Below, one piece after another: positions 34,406 through 46,211 of a DNA stretch of 64,000 nt. The DNA comes from Branchinecta lynchi. Taxonomy: Eukaryota; Arthropoda; Branchiopoda; Anostraca; Branchinectidae. Positions within the stretch are counted from its first letter, which is position 1, and the number at the start of each line of letters is the position of its first letter. The notes beneath the pieces are model-generated. The model had not been told where the DNA came from and did not search any database. It saw only the letters and a list, made by a program, of their open reading frames with translations. A program made the translations under genes and the position numbers. The DNA lies in contig JAKZAP010000014.1 in NCBI GenBank assembly GCA_023053575.1, positions 12,116,938-12,180,937 of the forward strand, given 5' to 3'.

Positions 34406-34889
34406 TAAGAATGATGTGGCTCTAATCCCCAAAATCGGCGACTGCTTCCAAGTTGCATTCAAAGTTTTCGTACGTATTCAAACCTGATGAACGAATGGTT
34501 TTGTTCATAGAGAAACGGGGAAAATCCAGTCCAGGCTTCCAGAATCGGGAAATTATAGGAAACTTCGTCACAGATGTGCTGAAGCGATACCGCGGGGGAT
34601 AAACATACCTATTTGCAGCCAGTTGACGTCTGTGTTTTTCAGAGTCGGTTTCATTTTACCTAATATAAGATATTCGAGACCGGGGAATGGGCCGTTTATT
34701 TTTTTAGTATTTTTTTTTTTTTAGTTAGATTTCGAACTTGTTATCTTCGTTTCCCCCAGAAAACTGAGCTCTAGAGAATCTGATTTGAGCTGCAGCCCAC
34801 GTGGCTCATAGGAACTTTACCTCAGGAAAAAAAGAAAAATAGGGCCCGACTTGAACTCTCTCTTACGATCACACAATCCGACCCGGGTT

Positions 34890-35115
34890 TGAAATACTCT
34901 TGATGACTAACTCTTCGTACCGACGGTAACTCGCCGTGAGCCTAGCGAAGAGCTTCATTCATTCGTTCTCTAGCGCAGAACACTTTATTCATTCATTCAG
35001 AGCCAGAAATGCAAGCAGTCCCCAACAAAAGTTGTTGATTGGTTTACACAGGATATGAATCAAATTTAAGGATTCATTCGGGTGACGTTTCTCGTTTTTC
35101 CCGAGTTTCACTGGC
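34890..35115 (+). repeat. Dispersed repeat with second copy at 63727-63905
   Basis: Shared blocks: aaatactcttgatgactaa, gttgttgattggtt and gggtgacgtttctcgtt(t/a)ttcccgag(g)ttcactggcgt. A 3' continuation (cactggcgtgtttcggattt) reappears at 35653, after two MITEs. Confidence 0.65.
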
Positions 35116-35121
35116 GTAAAA

Positions 35122-35306
35122 GAAATAGAAAACCGTGATTTCCGTTTTTTTTCTTTATCAGCTAATTATCCCTCTAGGATGATGTGCGAGGGATAAATAT
35201 AAATTTGGATATTTCGGTTGCACTTCTGGCAAACCGTCCTCATCCCCCTGGAGGGATAATTAGCTGATCAAGAAAAAACACCGAAAATCACGGTTTTTTA
35301 TTTCTT
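35122..35306. mobile_element. MITE family 4 (185 bp)
   Basis: The arms, about 65 bp, begin GAAATAGAAAACCGTGATTT with complement AATCACGGTTTTTTATTTC and continue through tcagctaattatccctc. It is inserted in a dispersed repeat (34890-35115) whose second copy at 63727-63905 runs on without it. Confidence 0.75.
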
Positions 35307-35344
35307 TTGTAATGAATGGTCAGCTTGGCTTCAAACCTTGAGCA

Positions 35345-35638
35345 TGTTCCATCCTACTTACCGTAGTTACTACGCATGACGTCACGAATTCTGGCTTTCT
35401 GCCGTCAAGGCTGGAACGACTTTTCTATTTTCCAGCAGGATATCACGCCACTGGCGAATTCGACCAATCACGTTACATATATGCGTAGTTACTACGCTTA
35501 CCACGCTCCCGAGCATGGTAAGCAAATAGTAACTATTAGTTACTATTCCGAGAAGGTTGGAACGGTCAGCGTAGTAACTTTTCGTGAGGATGGAACGGAA
35601 ATAGTAACTGATATTAACTATTGTTAGAAGGGTGGAAC
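35345..35638 (+). mobile_element. MITE family 3, copy b (294 bp)
   Basis: Ends GTTCCATCCTACTTAC and GTTAGAAGGGTGGAAC are inverted. Inside are tagttactacgcatgacgtc and four copies of a ggN(T/A)GGAAC motif. A 60-83 codon frame in it is fortuitous. Confidence 0.75.
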
Positions 35639-35849
35639 TCGCTCCTTATATTCGTTCACTGGCGTGTTTCGGATTTAGTTATATAGAATATAGAGTATCA
35701 GCCCCTCATAGTTTAGTTTCATATTCTCTGTTTGTTAGTTCCTGACTTGTTTGTTTTGTTCGCAAGTCTTTTTTCCAATTTCTACCCGGCTTTGCCAAGT
35801 GCTATTGGGTCAAAACAAGATTAATTGATTGAACTAGCATCATTTGCAC

Positions 35850-36683
35850 TCACCCGTTAGTAGTCGGACCTAGTTCTGAATCTCTGTATAATGCTTATTT
35901 AATGCAACCTGATAGATTTATCTTCCTCCATGCGTTAAAGCATTCCCCCACTGGGAGATCGGATCCCGAAAAAAAGGAAAAAATCATGTTACTTGGCCGA
36001 TATCTGTCAAATGTCATGTTCCTCTAAAAAGTTTGCACGGCCCTCTTGCAACCGCTCTCAACAGTGATCGGATCTAGTCAAAACCCGAAATTTAATTCAT
36101 TACAGTAATTTTAATACGGTAAGAATCATACTTCGTTCTCATACCTCCATCCGTTTAGCAAACCCCTGCACGCAGATTTTCCGGCCTCCCTTGCTCCCAC
36201 GATGGTAGGATCCGGTTCGATATATGAACGGTAGCCTAACATCTGGTGCTTGTGCTCTTACAACCATCGAGTTTCACCAAAATAATATCACACGTTCGGG
36301 AGTTACTTTTGCCAAATAGTTCCGGATCACCTCTGCATCAACCCCCACGGATGTGAAACCTGGGTAACGACGATTTAAAAGTCGGTCGGGCCAGGTCACT
36401 AATAGGCTTGGAAAGCTTCCGCTCCCTATACCATATGAGAATACCCTCGTGCCATAAACGAACCTGGAGAATATTACGTTTTTCCTCATACTATTTATTA
36501 TTCTATAAAAGATATGGAACGCATATCACCGTATGCCCATGGGTAGTTTATATCATGACAATCTTCACACAGAAAGTTATATTATCTCAATGTTTAACTG
36601 ACTTCCGAAGAGGTTACTATTAAAGTAATACCCATATCGACAAAAACTTTTTCTTTGAGGTTCTCTTTGAAAAGAGTTTAACA
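35850..36683. other. Intron spacer with degraded family A fragment
   Basis: 36140-36370 holds gatggtaggatccggttcga and accaaaataatatcacacgt...gagttact, a decayed A/B body block. Both ends are missing. Confidence 0.4.
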
Positions 36684-36820
36684 GTTAACTTTCCTCCATC
36701 TCGGTCAATATTGGAATAAAAATACCGATGGCCATGTCAATCTCGCTCCGCTCGTTGGATGTTTTCATAACCTACCTCACCTTCGGCTCGTTACTTTCAA
36801 TGGACATCTCGATGTTAGAT
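36684..36820 (-). mobile_element. Palindromic repeat family 8, reverse partial copy
   Basis: GTTAACTTTCCTCCATCTCG, then cgctccgctcg and accttcggctcg, ending at acatctcgatgttagatg. Its other arm fragment (caacctcgatgtcagaagtc) lies at 37207-37235 beyond a LINE 3' end (36895-37197), so the LINE may have split it. Confidence 0.55.
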
Positions 36821-36894
36821 GTTGGCAAATTATTTACCGGTAGGATTAAGAAGGATATATTTGGGTAAGGTTAGAGTGCTTCTCGGTCTTTACT

Positions 36895-37197
36895 TCTGTC
36901 CGAATGTTTGGTAAAACGAATGAATGTATTTTCCATTTAATGGGTGATTGTTAGGAGTTAAAAGACCTGGGGAAGGAAATATTTGCGGAAATGATTTGGG
37001 GGAGGAAAGGTTGAATGGAATTTTGAAAAGTAGAAGTTTTAGAGAAATTAGAAACTTGGGAAGATTCCTAAAGGTAGCCATGATTCACAGGGAAATTTTT
37101 TTGTAAATAGTGGTTGAGGTTATGGTTTCGTTTTTGTGTTGTTTCGTTGTTTCCATGGCCCTTTGTGCTTTTACGGAAATAAATCTTATCTTATCTT
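36895..37197 (+). mobile_element. LINE 3' end, same family, decayed
   Basis: HLMGDC and ELKDLGKEIFAEMIWG align with HFLRRC and ELSDLRKMYL of the copy at 34 kb. The 3' end reads ggccctttgtgcttttacgg and a (cttat)n tail. Confidence 0.55.
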
Positions 37198-38072
37198 ATC
37201 TTTCCTTTATCAACCTCGATGTCAGAAGTCAACCTTTAAAACTACTTTTATAAAGACTTTTGCCCTCGTGTCAGGAAAAGGCTTTAGGCCTACATGGATT
37301 AGGCGCAAGCTAACAAGACTGTATATGCATATTCGAATGGCTGTAATTGTAGGTTGTAATGTTTTGTTTTATTTTTGGTCACGACCCGAGGGCTTTATTA
37401 AACATCTATCTATCCGAACGTAAGCCATTCGGCCTTGAGTCCTCCCTCTGCCAAATTGGCTATTTATGTTATATTTAGACTCTTATTAAACAGAACTTTA
37501 ACTATGCTGAACGCAGAAGTTTAAATGCTGACTGGGGCACCCTTACCTACCCTGAGGCATATCCATGTTTATGTCACCTTTCCCAAAACAATACTATTTT
37601 GGTAGATAACCCCTACCCACGCAAAAGTTACATTTTTCGTAGTACACCCTCTCTAGGTTCACATCCAGAGGCTTTCATGGGTTCTTCGTGCAAAAGCGGA
37701 AGAGACGACAGCGTCTGCAAAAGTAGAACAGAGGTATGCTTCTTTGAACCCTTCACTAACTTTTGGGCTACCTTGGTTTTGCTGGTCGCATCAAAAACAG
37801 TAGAATGGTGATGTTAAATTAAGTGCTTAATACCAGGTAAGAGTTTATACTAAGGTTTCTTTTAATAGAATAATGAAATCAGGTTCGTTTTTACTTCGTC
37901 TGCTGCTATTTCTGAACGTCATGTTTCTTCTATTGGTATAGGCTACCCTGCAAGGTACTGAAAGTAACGCAATACTTCCCGACGCCGTAATTTTACCGTT
38001 TGAGAGTGCAGAAGCGACTGAGCAAAAGTGAGCAAAAGATTAACAAACATTACGGTGAATGACTTAGATCGT

Positions 38073-38355
38073 GTTCCACCCTTCTACAAATAGTAACTAT
38101 TACATACAATTTCCGTTCCAACCTCATCAAAAGTTACTACGCTGACCGTTCCAACCTTCTCAAAATAGTAACTATTTGCTTACCACGCTCGGGAGCGTAG
38201 TAAGTGTAATAACTACGGATCTCTGTAACGTGATTGGTCGGATTCGCCCGTGGCATGATATTCTGCTGGAAAATAGAAAAATCAGTCCAGCCTTGACGGC
38301 AAAAAGCCAGAATTAGTGACGTCATGCGTAGTAACTACGGTAAGTAGGATGGAAC
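38073..38355 (-). mobile_element. MITE family 3, copy c (283 bp)
   Basis: This is the reverse orientation of copy b: GTTCCACCCTTCTACA at one end and TAAGTAGGATGGAAC at the other. The internal tacgctcccgagcgtggtaa-like arms are conserved. Confidence 0.75.
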
Positions 38356-40980
38356 ACGCTCTTAATTTTACTCAAATTGTTGTTTGTACTGAGTACTTTG
38401 CACAAATATTTGTGAAGTTTGAATTTCGTCGTATTGTCTGGCGCCGTCCAAATTTAGGCGACGTTCAAAGAAGCATACTACTACTGCAGCCAGGAAAGCG
38501 TAGGACGTGCCTTATTAGCGGATGTTGGACTTTCAGCTAAATGGGAGGAAGACTTCAACAAAGGCACTTACCACACAAAAGCCAGCCAAAAAGGAGAGCA
38601 GGAAAGGAAAGAAAGGCATTAACGGGAGAGCCGATATACAAACGTTAGAGGTTGGAAACAATGGTGTCGGAGCAGAAAGGGCTAAGGGCCCCTTTAGAAA
38701 GTGGCTTTTCAATTAGGGCACGTGGAAAGATTCGAAGAACATCAATTCTATTGGGCATCGCAAAACCACTAACAATAAGAAAGTTGGTCTAAAATCACAA
38801 GCTGACCCTGATATTATCGAGGAATCAAAACCCAAAACGAAGTAATTCTTGTCTTTAGCGTGGCATCGTTTTGGTCCCCCTCTCCCCATTTTACTTAAAG
38901 GAACCCTCTTGCTTACTCTGCCTTTTTATTATCCCAAGATCCTTATGGAATTATAAGCTTCTGACATCCCGACTTCTCGCCATTCTTTCTTTTTGTATTC
39001 GAGGCTTTTTAGTGCTTTTTCGGCCTAACCGAGTTTTACACGTCACGAAACGCAAACTTCGCCAACGCTTCAAAGTCTGCCGACAACTCTTTCACACATT
39101 CTTTTGTTTTGCTTGGTTTACCCACTTTCTGCGGTTTATTTTCAAACTTTTGCGTTCAGCCGCAGCGTCGGAGAGCGTGAAGGCTATACAAAGTCGAGAA
39201 GTGATAACATGAAAATCTCTAAATTCGCTTGGAAATTAATGGTATTTTCGAAAACGATATTCCTAAGCAATTTACATCGGGAAAAGATAGTTCTAGTAAG
39301 AGTTGTGCTTTAAAAAAAAAAAAAAAAATATATAGCATACAACCAATCGCTGTTCAAACGAACAAATGAACAAAGTTGCTTTCCGATTTTGACTATTTCG
39401 AACAGTCAGCCACGGAAAGGCGAAATTCCATAACTTTAATGCTAGGTTTAAAGGAGAGAACTGATACTGCGTAAATAAGGGGGAGTCGACAGAGATGATT
39501 TCTGTAAACACTACTGTGCCTTTTGTTCATGAAATGTCCTAGTACCAGCTATTCGCGACTAACGGAAACATGAATCACACCCTTTAATCAGTCAATCCCG
39601 CCCTATCAAATCAAACGGTGTAGTCGCCGTTTAATGCCCCCTCTCCATTTTACTTAAAACAGTGAAAAATATCATACCACCAATTGTCGTATAATTCTTT
39701 ATACATCACGGTATCCGTGGGGACAACGAACAATATAGCTTTCTGGTTTCCGAAGGGTCAACAAAGGAAAAGCGGAAAGGTGAATTTATTCCTCAAAATA
39801 ATTCTGCGATATTATTCTTATTCTGTTGCAAGCAGACACGGATCGTTATTGTAAACACTACTGTACTTTTTCTTTTGGAAAGTCCAAGTACCAGCCAACA
39901 TTACTCGCAACCAACAGACAAATTAATCAACCACATATGTCAATGGTCATAACGACAGCTTTGGGAATATGAATATTCCTTCAGCCCAAGCTGACTGCGT
40001 AACCTAGATTTAGATTTAGATTTATTGTATAATTCAGGTACAAAATTTCGTAGTTGTCCAACCAAATTGTTTGACCTTTGTCACCTAGTTGATAGCGACA
40101 AACTGATACGTGAGTCGGCTGAATTTATTTCGACTCTTCTAACCAAAGAAGAGAGCGCCCTTGCCAAGAAGGGCCGAATTATAAACTTCATATTTCAAAA
40201 ATTTCATCTTTCAAATTTTCCAAATTTCTCCTCGGGTTCCCCATTTCTTTCAGTAATTCACAGTTGGTTTCGAATTTTAAAGTAAAAGACCCAGTTCTAA
40301 TTTTGAGGAAAAAGATGACCAACTTTTATAAAAAAGGTTTGGTAGCCCTCCAAACCCACAACCTGTACCCATTTTTTAACAAGTGAATAAAATAGTGCGT
40401 ACATAATTGTAACTTAATTGTCGACATCGTGTGTATTTTTTATAGTATTTATATGTTAATGAATGGACCAGATGGTTTAGGCATAGTTCTTTTTTATACA
40501 TTATTTTGTACTCCTCAATTCTGAGGGAAATAAATGAATAAATAAATAAATAAATAAATAAAAATAACTCTAATAAATTCAGATGACGTTTTCGCTTGCC
40601 ACTATCAACTATTAGAGAATATATAGTTTCTTCTTGGAAATATGGCTGATTGTTAGGTACAAATGACATACAAATTACTGAAAGACGTAATACTAAATGT
40701 TTAGTGTTAACTAAAAAAATAAATATTTAGTATATTTATTTTTACTTTATATTCATATAGCCTACAAGCTAAATGCTTTTCTTTTTGTCTGATTTCCTTT
40801 TCAAGATCATTCCAATGTGGGTGCTTCCGGGTCGTACCACGAGATGACGACACGGTCGAACCGAACCCAGGTTTGAACATTGATGGGGTTGATTTAGACG
40901 TTGCAAATGCTAGAATATTTCCGATTTAACTTCTTTAAAGGACCCGTCCCTGTAATTCCTGTAACTGTAATGCCAACGCC
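38356..40980. other. Intron spacer with weak direct repeats
   Basis: ccctctcc(cc)attttacttaaa occurs at 38876 and 39640, and gtaaacactactgt at 39507 and 39851. There is a (taaa)n run at 40528-40565. No exon recognised. Confidence 0.4.
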
Positions 40981-41813
40981 ACCCACTGAATGAATGAATG
41001 AATGAAGGATTTATGACGCACTGCCCAACGGCCTAAGTGCAGTAGAAAAGGACAAAGAAATATAAAATAATTGCACTCAAAAAATACTTTCCATAAAAGG
41101 TTCATGAATTCATAACCACATCGATGGGATCGTTGACAGGTAAGTTTCCAATCGGAGAACACAAATTAAGAGTATCGAAGGCTTCAAGCGTCAACAACGG
41201 GTCGGAAATTAACAAACGGAGGATCAGGTAGCAGTTCCGCGTGCGCCGTGGTAGGTAGAGAAGAAATCTCTGAGAAAAAATCCCATTACCTGCATAATGG
41301 CATTAGTTGGTTCTTAACCTGGAGGCCCGAATTTCATACGTTATATTCTACAGCCGATAACGACACGTCACTAATGTTTGCACTTGCCACGACTCACTAT
41401 TTTCCATGCATACTATGCTCCCGACGAGTGTTCGCGTAATACGTAAATTTGGTTACCTGAATTATGCCGAGTTTTTGCTAGAAGTAAATGGGCCTAGGAA
41501 AAGGCTTAAAACAGACAAAGCCGTGGATATTTTGCTAAAAGCAGAGCCTAGTTTTATAGTGTTCAAACTGTTTTGAATTTAAGAACATAAAGAGTAAGTA
41601 GTGCGAGGTCTGCTTTAATAATATAGTGCAGTGTCCTTGGTCCTTTAATCATTGCCTTTCCTGTGATATTCCATTTCACTCTGTTTTCTTTCCCACCCAA
41701 GTTCTCTCCTTAGGAAGCCGATTAATCCCAAGTTGAGGTCTGAAAGTTGATAGATAATCAGGTTAGAAATATTTATGGAGACAGTCAAGCAGATAACTTT
41801 CAGGAAAACTCAC

Positions 41814-41865
41814 CTTCTTTCGGTTTGCCTTTCTTCTTAGAAATGGAATTCCCAGAGGATTCGTC
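41814..41865 (-). CDS. APBA: X11/Mint linker exon, 52 nt, Lys-rich
   Basis: This short exon has an excellent acceptor (tgtttatttttctag) and donor (GAAG|gtgagt). It reads DESSGNSISKKKGKPKE plus one base, so it is phase 0 to 1. Joined to the exon at 33324 it gives KGKPKE-V-IIHEP, in frame. Joined to the upstream exon at 48813-48565 it gives NGEK-DESSG, in frame. There is no recognisable domain. It is the disordered linker before the PTB domain, as expected for the poorly conserved N-terminal half of X11 proteins. The other two frames are less plausible: one stops and the other breaks the phase chain. Confidence 0.75.
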
Positions 41866-41934
41866 CTAGAAAAATAAACACCTTTAGCGAAAAAGCGAAA
41901 GCAGGGGTTGCTGAACCTTTAGGTTGAGCAGACG

Positions 41935-42339
41935 CAATAATGGCGGTGAAATGAATACTCCCCAAGCCTAAGTAATTCACCGGTCCGAAAATATGGAATT
42001 ATCTGCCAAATACATTGAAAAATACTAATAGCATACCAGAGTTCAAGAGTAAGATTAAAAGTTTCTTGTTGGAAAATATAGAATTAGATCCTAACTTTTT
42101 CTACCGTTAGTTCTCCATGTTTTATTAATGTACGTTTGTTCTCTTTTCTTTTCCCTTTTTTTCTTTTCTTTCTTTTTCCTTGTATTTATTTTCTTGACAA
42201 ATTAATGAATACTGTCACCCGTTACGGGAAGTGCTCAGTTAGGGTGTAGTTAGTTTACAGTTTATGATTTGCTTTTTGTTAATAAACAAACTGAAACTGA
42301 AAACAATAATGGCGGTGAAATGAATCCTCCCCAAGCCTA
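41935..42339. repeat. 37-bp target-site duplication pair
   Basis: The copies at 41935-41971 and 42303-42339 differ at one position (atactcc versus atcctcc). The sequence after the second copy (ctgactggga) continues a dispersed repeat also seen at 4267, 39982 and 42652 (cccaagctgactgcg). Confidence 0.8.
41972..42302 (+). mobile_element. Short LINE 3' fragment with 37-bp target duplication
   Basis: The frame 41994-42110 reads WNYLPNTLKNTNSIPEFKSK and IKSFLLENIELDPN. The tail is aataaacaaactgaaactg. It is flanked by aataatggcggtgaaatgaa...cccaagcctaag at 41935-41971 and again at 42303-42339, differing by one base. Confidence 0.8.
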
Positions 42340-43109
42340 AGCTGACTGGGAATCGGATACGAAAATGAAGGCTAAAAAATATCCTAGCCGATTTTTAGTT
42401 TTGGGTAATTTTCACAGGAGGTAAAATGTCTCTCCAGTTTTGCACGTGAAATAACCAACACTGTTAGTCTGCTTAGTCAAGGATTAGAAGCCACAGCTGA
42501 AATCGAAATCCTTTTCAGCAACACCGAACAAAACTGACAAAACTGACGTCGTTACCTAATTAATAATAAAAGCCATGCGAGAAAATACTTTAAAGGAACG
42601 CAAATACAAGGAGTTCAATATAGAGGACACACATATACTCCTTCGGCCCAAGCTGACTGCGAATCATACTTGACACTGAAAAACGGATACGTAGATGGGT
42701 AGGTAGGTTTTTTTTTAACCAAAACATTGGAAATAAAATAAAGTAACATGACTAATATCCGATTGAAGCAAAAAGAAAGTCCTAAGGACTTGTGCTGCAA
42801 TTTACTAATACTACTTGTATCTAATAAACAAATACATTTTATTAGAGTTATATTTCGGCCCCTCTTAGCAAAGGTCTTCTTAAGACTCAAGCGACACATA
42901 TTTTGCATCCACCCCAACGGCGCTGGACTGAACAACAAGCACTGTTTCCGACAAGCTCATTGGACAGGACGACGTGCTTCGTCCAATGAGCGCTAAGGTC
43001 CCTGTCTTCAAGCGGCACGCGTGTGCAAATGCCAATGGGTTCACATTCTTTGTTTTGTGGATGTGCTTGACCTCTATGTCAAGCACACCCACAAATGTCG
43101 ATGATTTGA

Positions 43110-43400
43110 CAAGTTTGATTTGAATCGATCGACAAAGGTCGATGATTTGGTCCATGTTCTGTGCCGGTGTTCAGAGCTTTCTGGGTTAAGAAAGGAATTA
43201 TTGGGAGGAGAGGTTATGTTACTTCCTGACATCTTAAAGAGCACGACGCCAAGCGTTATATGTAAAATCTGCAGAATTGTTGATGGTGTGGTGAAATTTC
43301 GAAAGAGCGATGGCAAAGTTTAGTTCATGTAAAGTTATTTCGTTTTGTTGTTTTGTGTGTATTTTCTTGTATATGGCCTTTGGCTTTGAATACAATTATT
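43110..43400 (+). mobile_element. LINE 3' end, same family
   Basis: The frame reads DDLVHVLCRCSELSGLRKEL and LPDILKSTTPSVI and stops at 43322. The 3' end is atggcctttggctttgaata with an (att)n tail. Confidence 0.65.
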
Positions 43401-43818
43401 ATTATGATTATAAGGACTAAAGTGTTGTACAATACTTACACAAGGTTCACGCATACCCAGTGGCACGAGCGTGTATCAGCTGAAGCTCTATAAACGTCAG
43501 CCTACAAACAACAACAACACGGGATCACACTGAGATCTGTCAGTGCGTATTCCTGGGATATCCTGACGGTAGATAGTCCGGACAAAATATGTTTCGTTGG
43601 ACAGGCTCAGCTTCAAGCCAAGTACTCGGGGGGAGGGGAGGGCGTAGTTCTCGGAGTGTCCTCTTAAGCTCAAATACAGATCGTTATTCACGTTTTGGCT
43701 CGTTTTTCATATAACAATATTGGATTGAATGCTTTTCATTGATTTTAAATTTTAAGAGTTGAAGGAAAAGAGTGTCCTCTCTTTTTCTTTTTTTTATTAT
43801 AAACCCATTATACAACAA

Positions 43819-45800
43819 CAAGACCAAAGGTTTCGTTGGGATCCCACATTTCCAATAGGTACTTGATCTAGACAATTAGGTCTTGCCTTCGCCAGGTTAA
43901 ATCTTCGCCAGACTCTTTGAACATTTTTAATATAAAAATTCAGAAACAGATTAAGGCCAAATGGCTAATCATCTGTGAAAACCAAGTTCAGATATGGATT
44001 TAGCACGTGTGTTTACCCCTATAAGTCATATCTGTTTTGACGAAAACTTCCTGACTTACTTCTGCCAATTTTCCGGTTTCGAATGAATCCGGAACTACTT
44101 GTCGGTGAAAAAAGAAAGCTAAGAAACGAATTCAGAGAAGCTTCTTTCCCCAATACAGAACAAACTAATCAACTTCAAATAAAAATTTAACTTATGACAA
44201 TTTTCTGGTTCCATCTGGATTCCGGGCGAACCATATGTCCGGGTAAAAATTATGGTCATATACAGATTCAGTATCACTTCGTACCCCTAAATCGGATTTC
44301 TAATCAACTACAAATAAAACTTTTACTTTAAACAAATGTTCCGGTTCTGGCCGGATTCCGGACGAACTACTTGTCCGGGTAGAAAATAATTTTCACGCAA
44401 GTGGTCAGCAAGTCTTCCCTAAATCGAACATCTAATCAACATCAAATAAAAATTTTACTTTTATCAAACTTTCCGGTTTTTGCCGGATTCCGGACGAACT
44501 ATTTGTCTGGCGAGAAAATGGCTTTCATCATCGTGCTGAGTGTGCCTTCTTACCCCATAATCGACTATCACATTAGCTGTTTAAAAATTTTTTTTTTTTT
44601 TTTGTTTTTTAGTTTAATACTCTTTATTATACAAACTAACTTTTACATGCTAAACTACATGACACACCTTTTTTAACCATCTCAACATGCTTTATACATG
44701 TATCTGTACTTCTGACTGCAGGAAAGCCTGAATGGGCCTGTGGGAGCAGTAAACAAAAACCTTCAGTTACATTAATTTTCACATACTTTTTCAGAAAAGA
44801 GAAGAAAACTGAAAGAGAAAGAACAAAAAGAAATGAAAGAAGAAAAAAACGAAAAACAACAAACAGTAAGTGGGAAACCCTGCCGTCGTACCAAAATCAA
44901 CCAATCAACTAAACAAAAGGAGTAAATTTGTTATCAATGGTGGTCTGTCAAGAAATGTTTCTTTAGTCGGTCTTTGAACTGAGCTAAACTTACCGCATTC
45001 TGGATTTCACAAGGAATCGAGTTCCAAACTGCGGTTGCCATATGCTTTATGACGAAGCCCGAACGTGTAGTGTTTCTCGCTTGGCTCGCCAGTAGTTCCG
45101 CATTTCTTGTGTCATAGTCATGATTAAACATGTTCATTTTAAATAAATCAGAAAACACTTTTGGGCCAAGTTCGTTGAGACACTGGTATACAGACGTCCC
45201 AATTTGGTAATCTCTAATTTGTCCAACATTTACAATATTATACATTCGAGATATAGAATCAGTACTCACAACACCTCTTTCACACTTATCTATTGCCCGG
45301 AGAGCTTTGTTTTGCTGTATCTGTATTTTCTTGTAATTACCATAAAAATTGCTAGCCCAAAGTGAGCAACCGTAATAAATGTAAATTGTTACCAAAGAAT
45401 GGTACAACAGAATAAGAACGCTGGTAGGAACTATACTTTTGAAACGGCGCAGCATTCCAACTCCTCTTGATACTTTAGAAGACACAACATCACTGTGCTT
45501 TTTCCAAGATAAGTTACAATCTATTTTAAATCCTAACGTGTTTCTTCTATTCGTTCAAGTATCACTCCATTGAAAGTTTGCCCCTTAATTTGAACCCTCA
45601 CCCCTAAATTTAGGGATATAAAGCCCATCTACGAACCTGACTAGTCCGATGACCCAAAGAATCCTCACACCAAGTTTCATCAATACATCTCGTTCCCTTT
45701 GTGAGTTATCGTGCTTACAGACGGACGGACAGACGGACAAGTTTTCATACTTTTCATTTGTCATGGGTATCCCTCCACTTACGTTTTGGGATCCCAAAAA
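43819..45800 (-). mobile_element. Helitron-like element, family B, copy 3, split by a LINE
   Basis: The edge CAAGACCAAAGGTTTCGTTG is followed by tandem units through 44520. The body breaks at tttaaaaa (44588) and resumes at 45575 (gtttgccccttaatttgaac), which is contiguous in copy 4. The far end at 45780-45798 reads ACGTTTTGGGATCCCAAAAA, after GACGGACGGACAGACGGACA. Confidence 0.75.
44588..45575 (-). mobile_element. 5'-truncated LINE inserted in family B copy 3
   Basis: A minus-strand frame (45485-44934, 183 codons from an internal ATG) reads as the C-terminal part of a non-LTR reverse transcriptase: RRFKSIVPTSVLILLYHSLV, YYGCSLWASNF, YDTRNAELL and AVWNSIPCEIQNA followed by QFKDRLKKHFL. The 3' tail ends in a (T)n run on the plus strand at 44591-44612. 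The frame is intact except for the missing 5' part, so the insertion is fairly young. Confidence 0.8.
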
Positions 45801-46211
45801 GTGGAAAACGAAAGGAAAAACAAAATATAGATAGCATATCAACGAACTAAAAGAAGCAAGCATCTTGACTTCGATGTATGCGATCGTCTACATACTCGCC
45901 ACTCAATTTCTAGTAGGCTTCCAACTGGATCAATAAGATTGAAATAACGCATAATACTTGTGCTAGTATGACGGGCAGGTAAGTACAGAAAATATTCACA
46001 GAACTTAAAAGCTCAAAGAAAAATCGTTATTCACGTTTTGACTCGTTTTTCATATAACAATATTGGATTGACTGCATTTCACTGATTTAAAATTTTAAGA
46101 GTTGTAGGAAAAAGTTAAATTAAAATTAGAAATAGTAAAGAGATTAGCTTTTCAAATAAAAAATGGAAAGAGTAGACGATAAACTTGTGTCACTGAGATG
46201 AGTAGGAGGAA

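Larger units (their letters stand above)
43683..46107 (+). repeat. 85-bp direct repeat, one copy before each of two B elements
   Basis: cgttattcacgttttggctc ... ttttaagagttgaaggaaaa at 43683-43770 and 46024-46110. Each is followed within 50-105 bp by a B element, so flank and element were probably duplicated together. Confidence 0.75.
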
